From NCBI GenBank assembly GCA_023374045.1, contig CM041778.1, positions 100,504,839-100,568,838 of the forward strand: 64,000 nucleotides of DNA, read 5' to 3'. The position numbers and the translations under genes were made by a program. Origin of the DNA: Limonium bicolor. Lineage: Eukaryota; Streptophyta; Magnoliopsida; Caryophyllales; Plumbaginaceae. The notes under the pieces were generated by a model. That model saw nothing but the letters and a program-made list of their open reading frames with translations. It was not told the origin of the DNA and ran no database searches. Position 1 is the first letter of the stretch, and each line of letters starts with the position of its first letter. Shown piece after piece: positions 11,432 through 21,960 of the stretch.

Positions 11432-12097
11432 CTGAAGGGAGGTAAATCGTGTGTAGCCCATACCGTACCGAAGGCGATGGCTCAGACCGCCATAGAAGCG
11501 ATCGACCAACACCTGGCCGGTGTATCCTAGATCAGGGAGAAGACGGAGAATGGAAGTGAAGGTGCGGTAGTACTCATCCACAGACATCTTGTCTGTCATC
11601 TTCAAGGCATCTAGCTCTAGCCTTTTCTTAGTCTTTACGTGCTCTGGATAGTACTTGGATCGGAGGAGAGATGCGAAAGACTCCCAATCGAATGTGGGGT
11701 CGCTGACGTGCTCATGCTTGATTAGCTTCCACCAATCCATAGCAGCATCCTTCAGATAATAAGCAGCAACTCTGACTCGAACTCCAGCAGGAGCTTTGAG
11801 GGTTTCGAACGCCGTCTCCATCTCGGAGATGTAGGCTTCGAGCTTAGCCGGATCACTCTCGCCCCTAAAGCAAGGAGGGTGGAGTTCCGCTACAGCTTTT
11901 ACCCAGTTCGCTTCTCTGGGTGGCGGGGGAGGGATTGGTCCCGCTTGGTTCTGTTGGTTTTGCTGGTTTTGTTGCATTGCTTGGATCACTTGTGGTAGCA
12001 TCTGCGCTACCGTGGCGGCGACGATCTCAGCTATCGTCTGCGCGCCGGGTCAGTCATTGCCCCCTCCTCTAGGACGACCTGGACCTCTTCCTGACAT

Positions 12098-12326
12098 CTG
12101 AATATTTAACAGTTACATTAGGCTCCGCAAGATATGACTCAAAGGTCTTGGAATTTAAGCAAGGTATCGTTCCTAAGAAACATCAAGGGTATCCGTTGTT
12201 AACAACGGTAGTTCCTAGTTAGGTTTCTAAGTATCCGTCTTAAGACGGTTGAAATCCTAACTCGGTAATCCCCTATGCTCGGTAACTAAGGACATCAGAG
12301 CGTTACTACGCTCTGATACCACTTTT
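12098..12326 (-). other. 5' leader of the chromovirus with tRNA-iMet primer binding site
   Basis: The primer site is TGGTATCAGAGC in element orientation (plus strand 12310-12321), five bases inside the 5' LTR. It is the exact complement of the 3' end of plant initiator methionine tRNA. The rest of the stretch is non-coding leader up to the gag ATG. Confidence 0.93.
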
Positions 12327-15300
12327 TGTAACACCCCCACCGCTAATCCTATGCTTACCGTCCAATCAACCCATAATCCAGAGTTACTCGCAGCGGAAAT
12401 ACTATCTACTACGGCGGGTGATACAACGCCGCTAACCGCCCATACGGCTAGCAAGGCTATTACTACTTACAGTGACGGTCTGATGAACATAGTATACCGA
12501 GCCACTACCTTAATGCATACCGAATACAAAATAACATTCTTACATTCTGGGATCACCGAGTATTTAAAGTATTGAATTACATCCTTTACCAACTTCCCAA
12601 AAGAATGAGTTTACCAACTACTCATCTATACCATTAGAATCCCTTCACAGTATCCAAAAAGGTGTACCCCATGGTACACCGGCTAATCAAAAACTACAGC
12701 CATGTACTACTCAGTACACCAATCATAATTCAGTTTTACAATCCAAAAAGAAATCAAAAAACTACTACATCTCTTCATGGCCTTCATCCTTCTCTTGTAC
12801 CTGCGTGTAGTAAAAATGGTGCACCAAGGGGCTCAGCAAACGCTGCGTATAAACTCCGCATATACCGAGTGCTAGCTAGGGCACGCCGACTATTTGACGT
12901 CCACTAAACATGTGATTCATTAATTTCATACATTTATATTTACATACATCATACAATCATGCTCCATACATTACACATTCATGGCAACAATACAATAGCA
13001 CGCATCTTACTTACCTTCACAAGGTAGCCAAATTATGCATCGGGTTAATCGGAATGCTTTTACTCTTTTACTCATTACTTACTTTCTCTTACTTACACTA
13101 CATGCTTTCATTACTTTACTTACTCATTCTTACTTACTTATACTCAAGTTAAGTCGTCGGGACCTCCGGCCCTGGGACTACTCCGTCCCACCTCTGGGAT
13201 TTACTTGACTCACCAATCCGGATGCTACCCACTTAAGGGATTTGGGTCGCGGACCAGTTAAGAGTCAGGAATCGGATCCAACCTCTTGTGTCTCCTCATC
13301 CTCACGCGTGGCCGAAACTATATCGGACTTCTACTCATTCCAATTTAATTACCAATTTAAGTTAGGATGGTTAGCTTGTTAGGAATAAGTTAGAAGTCCA
13401 AGCACAGTCATATTCGGTCACAATACAACACATCATACACACACATTCATTATCATCCATACATTTCATGAATTATACAAACTAAGATTTAAGAAATATT
13501 CACAACATACAACACTACATATTCACAAGTATGCATATTACTCCGATTCGTGCATTTATCTTATTTGGTGATCAATTAGCACACAACACACAAATCAGAG
13601 TAACCAAGATAGCATACGGGGCATGAGGAATCCATACCGTTCACCGTTGTACGTGTTTCCGAACGTCCTCCGTTGTCACAAATCAAATCCTATGGTATAC
13701 ATACAATTGAATGATTAATCTAACTATCGTTAACTTAATTCGATTACTCGTACGTTTCCTAACTCATACTTACTAAGTCTTTTCATTCCTATACTTACAT
13801 TTCATTTACTTACTTTTATTACTTAACCATAGTTCGCTTACATATATATGTACATATGTATAGGTGGTTATACAATATATATATATATACATACTAGTTA
13901 TAAGCTTACATTGTTTTTTTTTTTTTTTGTAAGTATTGGGCCGTCCGACCCACCGTCCGACCCAAGCCCTGGGTCGGACCATTCCAGTAGAGTTCGTCCT
14001 CTGAAATTCACCCTGTCCGACCCAGCACTATTCCGTCCGACCCATACCCTCTGGGTCGGACCGTTCCAGAAGGTTTCGGTCGGTCCGTGTCCCTGCTCCG
14101 TCCGACCCACTGTCCGACCCATACTCTGGGTCGGACGAAGTCAGAAACTTCGACCTCTATTTTTTTGCCTGTCCGACCCACGTCCGATCCACGGTCCTGG
14201 GTCGGACCATTACAGAAAGATTTATTGTCGTTGCCTTATGTCCCGTCCGACCCAGACCTGGGGTCGGACGGTAGCAGAACATTGCTACAGATTTTGTTTT
14301 TCTTCCCAAGTTCACCATTGCTTCCCCAATCTTCCTACATACATCCTAACATGTTTTAGTACAATTTAAACACATAAATCGTGCTAATTCTCATTCCCTA
14401 TTCATTACACAACTCTATACTAACTTATGCACACAATTCTCTAAGTTTTTATTCAACACTCCCCTTGTTCTCCCTTAATGCCTTTGCTACAGATTTGATA
14501 CTAACACTCCCCTTCTACACCTCTCTTCTAATGTCATTTCTAACACCTCTAATACATTCTAACTACATTAACGATCTCTCCTAATATACCCTCTATCTTT
14601 CTCTAACAAATCTGTTACAAACCACCTTATTCACCTAGTTTCTCATTCACTAGTGTTTTCTATTCCGATGTAAATTTCTCCATAGTCTCTACCCCTATAA
14701 GTTTTATACTCTCACCACATTGTTTACACTCACATTATGATCTATACCACCTGTTTTATACACCATATCAATATACCAACTCTCATACACAATTACCACT
14801 CTAAACAACATTAAACTCCTGCACTCAACATCCCAATCCCAATCTGTTTTGTAACAGTTTTTAAAATGTCTTTTAAGGGTTAAAATATTTATATCCTCTT
14901 ATACACTACTCTACTACACAATACCATTTTCATCACTAAATCCAAACCTCTAAAATCTGTTACACATACATATACAAGACTATACAAAGGTGAGCATCCT
15001 ACCTTGTTTTTCTTCTAGATTTTTTTGTGTTCTTCTTGCTTCTTCCTTCTCTCTCTACCAGTTATAGCAACTCAATCCACTAACACTACAACCATTCACA
15101 TACATACTTCAATACTAAAACTAACCCTACACATTATTTAAGCTTTTAATGTAAGTTTTAGGGTTTAGAGATTTCATTACCTTGCAAGGGTTTATGAAAT
15201 ACTTGGAGCAGCTCAAGAATGATCTTTCCACCCTTTCAAAAATGCCAAAATCGGCTGGGCACAAGAGGAGCAAGCAAGGGTTTAGTTTGCAAATTCGTTT

Positions 15301-16157
15301 TGCTCACAAGGGTTAGAAAAAGATGGAGTTTTGAGAATATTTTTACCTTAAAAGAACAAGGAGAATGAGGTGGTTCTAATGGTAGTCTTGAAGCTCCAAA
15401 TGCTCCATACCCATGGAGATGAAAGTTGTTGTTTTTTTGATTTTTGAAAAGATAGGGATGTAGCTCTTGGTGAGAGGATTCCAATGGTGTAGTTTTTATA
15501 ATTTTTGGGAGAGCTTAAAGGGGGTTACAAGAGGAGAGAAGTGAGGTTTTTTAGTGGTTCTTCATTCCCTCCATTGTTATCGGTCAAGAAGGAGAAAATA
15601 GAGAGGAGAAGGATGGGGGTCTGTACGTGGAGAAGAGAATGAGAGGAGGAGAGAGAATTGTGAGTGAGGGAGTAAAGTAATAAAGGGGGGTTACTTTATT
15701 ATTTTGTTTGTTTGTAAATAAGAAGGAGTTAGTGAGTGTGTGAGAGTGAGAGGGGGAGCCCATCGGCTAGTACAGCCCACACACACAAACTTTCACTTTT
15801 TATTTTAAAAGTGGACACATAAGTTTTGGTTATTTGTATTTCTACCCCACAACTTCCCGTTTTTGACAGTTTTTACTAATCTCCCGTTTTATTGATTTTA
15901 TTGGTTCTAAAGCTTCACTAATATTTATTAATGATTATTTAGTTGACCAAAATTGTTACGAGTCTATTTGACCCGCTTAAAGACACGTTTTCCCGGTTAC
16001 CTCGAAAAACGCGCTTTAAGGTTCGTTAGTGATTTTAATCCGTTTTAAGGATCCGTTTTCTTCGGGATTTGTTCCCTTATGATTATTTATACTTAATTAA
16101 GCCTCTAAATTACTTATTAGCCTAATTAATCACTATTTTTAATTACGGGGTATTTCA
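12327..16157 (-). repeat. 5' LTR of the chromovirus (3831 bp)
   Basis: Plus-strand ends are TGTAACACCC and GGGGTATTTCA. It matches 1896-5748. It holds the same hairpin array (13937-14270), a TA tract near 13840-13890 and the same low-complexity stretches. In element orientation it would supply the promoter. I could not single out a reliable TATA box. Confidence 0.92.
13937..14270. repeat. Array of GTCCGACCCA inverted repeats (5' LTR copy)
   Basis: Same structure as at 3538-3881: paired GTCCGACCCA and TGGGTCGGAC blocks separated by spacers ending in CAGAA-type sequence. ORFs overlapping it on both strands are repeat by-products. Confidence 0.85.
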
Positions 16158-16162
16158 TAACT
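16158..16162. repeat. Target site duplication TAACT, right copy
   Basis: Follows the CA terminus of the LTR at 16157 and matches 1891-1895. Confidence 0.85.
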
Positions 16163-16865
16163 GAACAATTAAAACAATTGAGACTTGTACAGTGGAGAAC
16201 AATATTGGTTTCTATACCATGGACGAGACTTAATACTTGTTTATTATTCTCGTTGTTTCGCTTTGTTGTTCATTGGTTATACTTGTGGATATTTTATTGT
16301 GTGTTGATGGTTATGTTTTTGTATGGATATTAATGTTATTTGATTTACAGTTTTAAATATTAAAACGGTATTGCATGTAACGAACCTCATGCTCTCGACC
16401 AAATAATTGAGGGGTCTTTGGGGCATGACGGGGCATGTGATAACATACTCAGCAGGGGCTGATTCCATACCACAAACCATATTTATTTCAGGAGAGTAGC
16501 TGGTGGTCGACGCGAGGCGCGACGGTTGTAATATTTCTGTTGTTAAGACTTGGTACGGTGTGATACTAAGGTTGTTTTGGACTCGGGTTGTTTAACCGAG
16601 GTGTATTTGGATTAGATGCTCACGGTCTGTAATAATTGGTTGATGTTAGATTTGTTTTAATTGTTTAAGTACTGCTATCTATCTCTTGTGGTCACTGCGG
16701 GAATATGTTTCGCAAGTTGATTATCAGGTAATTCGTTATCACCCGTATGGGCGAGTGATAACAGTGACACTAGTAGGGCGATAGTCTTTTATTTACCGCT
16801 GCGATATATTTATTATGTGCGACAGTTGTAGGATATTTAGGAGCTGAATTAGTAGGGGTGTTACA
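16163..16865 (+). mobile_element. Right part of the split chromovirus-type LTR
   Basis: Non-coding. It contains GGGGCATGACGGGGCATG-like sequence near 16419, of a kind I associate with these LTRs, and ends GGGGTGTTACA at 16865. No primer binding site follows; a truncated Athila LTR is fused directly to it. It is best read as the continuation of 1-1895. Confidence 0.5.
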
Positions 16866-17637
16866 AACCGATCTACATTGAACCGGTTCAGACAACAATA
16901 TAAAGGGTTTACTAAACTAAACCCATTATATTTGTTACATGTTACTTATTTCTTATTGCAGTCTTGGTTCTTACATAACATTTGACATTGGTTTTAATGT
17001 TTGTTTTTATTGAAATTATATTTTTACTAGTTTTAATTAATATATAGGTTGTTACAATTAATGTGCTTATGCTGCAATAATTCTGATCGTTTTACTTGCA
17101 TTATCTTTCTAAATCTGTTTTAATCTAATCAGTGATAAACAGATAGGTTCGATTAATTCGTAAATTTGTGGAAAACTTGTTTTAACCGGACAAGTTAATA
17201 CTTAATCTGCATAAATATTATCTCTCAAACTTATTTTGTTTACATGTGTTTTGCTGGTCTATAAAAGTCATAGCATGTTCTGGTAAACAAATTCGTCAAG
17301 TTATTATTTTGCCAATCTATAAACGAGAAGAAGTAATATAATTAACCAAACTGCAATAACCGGAACCCGGAGTCCCATTCAATCATATCATCTATCATTT
17401 TTATTTATCTGTTATTTTATTTATCTGCATTTTATCAGTTTCATTTCATTTCAATTCAATAACCCCCCCTTTTTGTGACACGGTTAGAAATTAGACATTT
17501 TCGCTTAAGTCCCACGGTTCGATTACCCGGTTGCTCCAATTTTACTATACTACTGCGACCGGGATTGTTTGCAGCCCGATAGACGTTTTGATCCAACTCA
17601 CTTGATTATTTTTAATAGGTCAAAAATCTTGTCTACA
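16866..17637 (+). repeat. Truncated 5' LTR of the Athila derivative
   Basis: Matches 22333-23025 from AACCGATCTACATTG to the LTR end GTCTRCA. The first 1.4 kb of the LTR is absent. It keeps about 80 bases near 17310-17395 that the 3' LTR copy lacks. Confidence 0.85.
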
Positions 17638-18568
17638 AAATGGCCCGTTTGAGATCATGTGCGATGCCAGTGACTATGCAGTGGGGGCAGCGTTATGCCA
17701 GAAAAAAGAGAAGATTTTGAGAGTCATTGCCTACGCCAGCAAGACACTAAACGAGGCCCAAAAGAACTATACTACCACTGAAAAAGAGCTTCTGGCTATA
17801 GTGTTCTCCCTTGATAAGTTCCGGTCGTACTTGTGGGGCAGCAAAGTAATAGTGCACACTGACCACTCTGCTCTCAAATACCTATTTGCAAAACAAGAAG
17901 CCAAGCCTCGCCTGTTGTGCTGGATTCTTTTACTACAGGAGTTTGACATAGAAGTCAAAGACAAGAGCGGAAAATTAAATGTTGTTGCCGACCATCTATC
18001 ACGGTTGGTAGTTCCAACGGATAGTGTTCCTATCAACGAATTCTTCCCCGATGAGACTGTCTTTTCCATCACCAAGGTACAAGAGCCTTGGTATGCGGAC
18101 CTGGCCAACTATCTAGTCTCTGGAACAATACCACACGACCTATCTTACTCCCAGAAGAAGAAATTTCTCTCTGATGCAAAACATTATTTATGGGAAGATC
18201 CCTATTTGTTCCGAGTTTGCGCAGATGGGTTAATTCGCCGGTGTCTTCCTAAAGATGAAGTTCACAGTGTCATAAATTTCTGTCATTCACGGGAGGCCGG
18301 TGGCCATCATGGACCCACAAGGACCGTTGCCAAGATCCTTGCATCAGGATTTTACTGGCCGACTCTTCACAAGGATGTACACCAATTCTGCACCCGCTGT
18401 GATAATTGTCAAAGAATGGGTAATACATCTAGGAGACATGAAATGCCACAACAGAGAATACTGGAAGTAGAACTCTTTGATTGCTGGGGCATTGATTTTA
18501 TGAGGCCCTTTCCTTCCTCGCAGGGCCACCAATATATTTTAGTGGCAGTGGATTACGTGTCAAAATGA
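17638..18568 (+). pseudogene. RNase H and N-terminal integrase (Athila)
   Basis: The ORF opens directly after the LTR with [18 protein letters not shown]. RNase H acidic residues are visible in CDASD, TEKELLA and HTDHSAL, and the domain ends at ADHLSRL. The integrase zinc domain follows ([10 protein letters not shown]...CTRCDNC), then GIDFMRPFP with the first catalytic Asp. A TGA stop at 18566-18568 replaces a conserved Trp after DYVSK. Without RT and protease upstream, this fragment has no expected function. Confidence 0.9.
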
Positions 18569-19455
18569 GTAGAAGCTATACCCTGTCATCATGCAGATTC
18601 AAAGACCGTAACCAAATTTCTGAAAAAGCACATCTTCACCCATTTTGGCGTACCTAGAATCATTATCAGCGACGGGGGATCCCACTTCTGCAACCGTTCA
18701 ATTGAAGCACTAATGGGTAAGTACGGGGTGCGTCATAAGGTCGCACTACCCTATCACCCCCAGACAAACGGCCAAGCAGTAGTTTCCAATCGTGAGTTAA
18801 AATGGATTCTCCAGAAAACCGTTAACTCCTCACGGAAAGATTGGGCGTTGAAATTAGATGATGCACTATGGGCTTACCGCACAGCATTCAAGACTCCCAT
18901 CGGGATGTCTCCTTTTAAGCTCGTCTATGGAAAATCCTGCCACTTGCCTGTCGAACTCGAACATAAGGCCTATTGGGCGCTCAAAGCCCTGAACTTTGAT
19001 ATCGAAGCCGCAGGGGACAGCGTAAGTTTCAACTTTCTGAACTTGAGGAGCTAAGGGATCAAGCATACCACAGTGCGAAAATTTACAAGGAGCGCACCAA
19101 GAAACATCATGATCAAATGATCCAAAAACGCGAATTTTAGGATGGTGACTGGGTGCTACTTTATAACTCCCGCTTGAAAATATTTCTAGGAAAGCTCAAA
19201 TCTCACTGGGTCGGACCATTCCAAGTAGTTGGGGCCACTCCTTTTGGTGTTTACGAACTCCGGAACAAGAAAGGAGAATGTTTCAAAGTCAATGGGTCCC
19301 GCCTAAAAAGATATGCCGGTATTCCTGCTGATAATAGCGCTTTGTTAGAAATTTCATTTGTGCAGGAACATGAAGATAACCTCGAAGCCCAAGACCAAAG
19401 GAACAAAAAATGGCACCCCCATGGCGGGAACGCATCAGTTCAAGAAAATGAGTAA
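18569..19455 (+). pseudogene. Integrase core and C-terminus (Athila)
   Basis: Reading resumes after the stop with [14 protein letters not shown] and the second Asp in IISDGGSHF. Where the lineage normally has Glu in TNGQAEVSN, this copy reads TNGQAVVSN, so the third catalytic residue is lost. The segment continues through [15 protein letters not shown] and [13 protein letters not shown]. It shifts frame near 19030, has a stop near 19138, and ends with a GPFQVVG...VNGSRLKRY domain at 19153-19455. Confidence 0.88.
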
Positions 19456-19511
19456 ACTGACTAACGCCAGTAGGGAAGATTCCGCACTCTCACTGTAAAA
19501 TCGGTTAGATA

Positions 19512-19562
19512 AGTCTAGCTAAAGACTATAAAGAAGGGCGGCTGACTGGGAGGCAACCCAGT
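19512..19562 (+). ncRNA. Candidate twin stem-loop element (copy 1)
   Basis: Two short perfect stem-loops lie in tandem, 57 bases after the integrase stop. Stem 1 is AGTCT-AGCTAA-AGACT (19512-19527). It is followed by TATAAA and a short spacer, then stem 2, ACTGGG-AGGCAA-CCCAGT (19545-19562). The same pair occurs at 41166-41216 and 45538-45588 in two other Athila elements. In the latter copy stem 2 is GGTGGG/CCCACC with the same AGGCAA loop, so two base pairs differ in a compensated way. The function is unknown. A role in RNA packaging, dimerisation or RNA processing is my inference. Confidence 0.6.
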
Positions 19563-20894
19563 AGTAGTTTACTGTTTAATCAGTGTTGTGCTTTTATTTT
19601 CCAGTTTTTTTTTAGCATTTTGAATTTTTATTCGATCTCTTCAGAGCCCATGTGTTTAACGTGATGCTTTTAAGTGTCAAATTTTTGTGTTTCTCTAAAG
19701 TTCTTACAGGTGAAATGATCATGGACACTCCAAGGATGGACACTTGCTTTACAACAAGTGTGAGGAAGACCTACCCCGGCTAAGGACTTAAGTGTGTGGA
19801 AGGTGACCTTCCTCAATCAACGGTATCAGGGGAGTTTCAGTTTCTCCTTATTTTTAATGTTCATGTTCAGCCTATCATGACTTTTATGCTTAAAGATTAT
19901 TTTTATATCAGTCATTATTGTCCCGAATAATCCTTGATGAGTTTGTAATATTTAGAAAGTCCTTTTCTTGGTTTTTAATTTGTGAACAATGAGGACATTG
20001 CTCCTCTTAAGTGTGAGGAAGTAGGAGTACTTTCTAAATATTGTCATTGCACTTAATGCCACATTTGTTTTGTTTGTCCTCTTATTTTGAAAAGATTGCT
20101 CCTTTTAAGTGCCAATAAAAGTTGAATCTCCAGGTGAAATTTTTTGTTGAGATTCTGAAAACAAGCCTGATGGCCACCTCAAGAATCGTTCTGCTTTTGG
20201 CTGTTTGTATGTATAATTTTTTCAAATTGAATCTGTTTTCACTGAAATTTGGTGGATTAGCTGATTATGAAAATTGAATTGATCTAGTTTTGGGATCTTG
20301 GGAATGATGTGAAAGTTTGGAATGAAAGGATAAGGCAAGGTACTCCGCTGATCTGAATTAAAATTTCTGAACCAAAACAGGTCCTCTTCATTCGGTTATT
20401 AAGTCCTTGGGGTGCCTTATCACCCATCTACCTAAGGTCTTGTGATCTGGGATAGAAGGCCCAAAGCCGCTACATGAGTGAAGAGAAAAGTCTGAGGGGA
20501 TGAATTAAATATGCAAATGGCAGAATAGAATGTTAAGGAAAATGAACTTTGAAAAAAATTAAATATGTAATTCATTTTTGCTTATTCTGATCATGAGTAT
20601 GTGGTGTTGAAAGGTATCACGGAATAAGGTGTTACTTCACACCCCTTGCCATCCAAAGGTTAGAGGAAAGAAATGGTGGAGGATCCCAAACGATTCTGTT
20701 TTAGTTTCTATAATCTAACTTCTCCATACTTTTTAACTTCACTCTTTTTCACTGTTTGCGAAAACCTACAGCTAGTAGCAGAACTTTTCTTTTGATTGTC
20801 ATTTTGCTTGCTTTCCATCGGTAGTTGTTTGATCCTGAGTTTCAATACCACGGCCTTAAAAGTAGTCATATTCTGTATTTGCTTGAGGACAAGC
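19563..20894 (+). other. Conserved 3' non-coding region of the Athila derivative
   Basis: No credible ORF, in particular no env-like ORF. It holds landmarks that recur in the same order at 41217-42374 and, inverted, at 44269-45537. They are CAATGAGGACATTGC, GGCAAGGTACTCC, GGGGTGCCTTATCACCC, AGAGAAAAGTCTGAGG, ATCATGAGTATGTGG, and GCTTGAGGACAAGC near its end. Confidence 0.7.
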
Positions 20895-20916
20895 TAAAGC
20901 TAAGTGTGAGGAAGTT
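20895..20916 (+). other. Polypurine tract of the Athila derivative
   Basis: A purine-rich run, AAGTGTGAGGAAG, abuts the LTR start at 20917. It matches the purine tract position in the related element at 44269. Confidence 0.65.
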
Positions 20917-21075
20917 TGATAAGTGCGAAATATACCTATTTTTAAGGATTTAATTCTTCCTATTTTTTATAGTAATTCATGTCATATTTCTCACTTATCA
21001 TATGTTTTTTTCCCTTAGATTTACATTTTGATGTCAACTGATATTTTTTTTTATAATATAGGAAAATGTCTCACA

Positions 21076-21139
21076 TATTATATATATATATATATTACAC
21101 ATATATATACATATATATAATATGTATATATATTATACG
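21076..21139. repeat. (TA)n microsatellite in LTR
   Basis: Nearly uninterrupted TATA runs broken by single C or G bases. Confidence 0.85.
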
Positions 21140-21399
21140 TGCAAGGAATTGCTGCTACATCGATGTGGATATGGGCTCAAGCTTGCTAGGTCAGCTGCAA
21201 TTCACACATGGCCATGCACTAGGCGCAGATATACTGGGCCGACATCAATTGAGATAGGAGACTGGGCAGACACTTGATCATTGGGCTATGCATACGTACG
21301 ACATACATAAAAAGAAATCTCAGGGGGACTAATATACGGGATTAATAACATTAAACCCATGCTGGGAAGGAGAAAAAAAGCTGGGATCGCATTATTCAT

Positions 21400-21960
21400 T
21401 CAACATCACCCATCACCACCATTCACCAACTTCACACCCATCGCAACACGACGCCTTCACGCCTTCATCCGCATCAGAATCATCCACCACCTCCATTCAC
21501 ACTCATATACCATCGCACCCGACACCAGCATCATCGGGCATCGCCTTCAACCATATCTCCATCCACACCATCAATCACATTCTCACCGTCATTCACGCCT
21601 TTCACCACGCCATCTTCACCACCATTCGCACCACGTCCATCTCGACTTTCATCATCGCCACATTCACTTACGCCGCAACTCACAACATCAGGCCACCGAT
21701 CTTCTTCATCCTGAGACCCATCGTCTTCATTCCATCATCATTCACGCAAAAGCACCTTCCCATCACAACATCACCATCACCATCCTCTTCACCGTCGCAC
21801 CATCATCATCTCCATTGCCACCATCTTCATCGACCTTCACCACCCTCGATCTACTTCACCGCCATCGTCACATCCATCCCGCCACGGCATCGGTATCATC
21901 TTCATCGACGATACTTTCATCGTAACCAACACACAGACCGTCGTAATCCTCCGACCATTC
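21400..21960. repeat. CAY-triplet low-complexity tract
   Basis: The plus strand is dominated by C, A and T in degenerate CATCACCAC-like triplets, with few G. It translates to His/Ser/Pro-rich peptide in one frame, as any such tract would. Confidence 0.7.

Larger units (their letters stand above)
10602..12097 (-). pseudogene. Gag polyprotein (chromovirus)
   Basis: The likely ATG is at 12097 (MSGRGPGRPRGG). An in-frame TGA follows after about 15 codons, then a 194-codon open stretch (12001-11417) holds the retrotransposon gag domain (AAMDWWKLIKHEH, LRSKYYPEHVKTKK). After a gap the reading continues through KSWKKKKGNFFQ and APVHQAFSDGRTYV. Two zinc knuckles follow near 10890-10790 (CRKCNQDHPGKDC and CYNCQKPRHTANKC). 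The frame is broken by stops, frameshifts and two GT...AG-bordered inserts (11311-11431 and 10945-11029). Gag would form the virus-like particle. This copy can do so only if the inserts are removed and the other lesions are absent. Confidence 0.85.
1896..16157 (-). mobile_element. Complete but degenerate Ty3/Gypsy chromovirus (Tekay/Del-like), 14.3 kb
   Basis: The element reads on the minus strand. Its 5' LTR is at 12327-16157, followed by a tRNA-iMet primer site, gag, a captured host-gene segment, protease, RT, RNase H, integrase with a C-terminal chromodomain, a purine tract, and the 3' LTR at 1896-5748. Both LTRs have TG/CA ends (TGAAATACCCC to GGGGTGTTACA in element orientation), and the copy is flanked by TAACT. 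The very long LTRs and the chromodomain fit the Tekay/Del group of plant chromoviruses. All coding regions carry stops or frameshifts, so this copy cannot be autonomous. The LTR copies differ by scattered substitutions and many 1-base indels (about 4 differences in the first 130 bases). Confidence 0.93.

Noticed and set aside
13848..14369. 173-codon ORF
   Set aside because: Same hairpin array in the other LTR; not conserved in frame between LTR copies.
21359..21925. 188-codon ORF
   Set aside because: His/Ser/Pro-rich product of the CAY-triplet tract inside an LTR; no domain.
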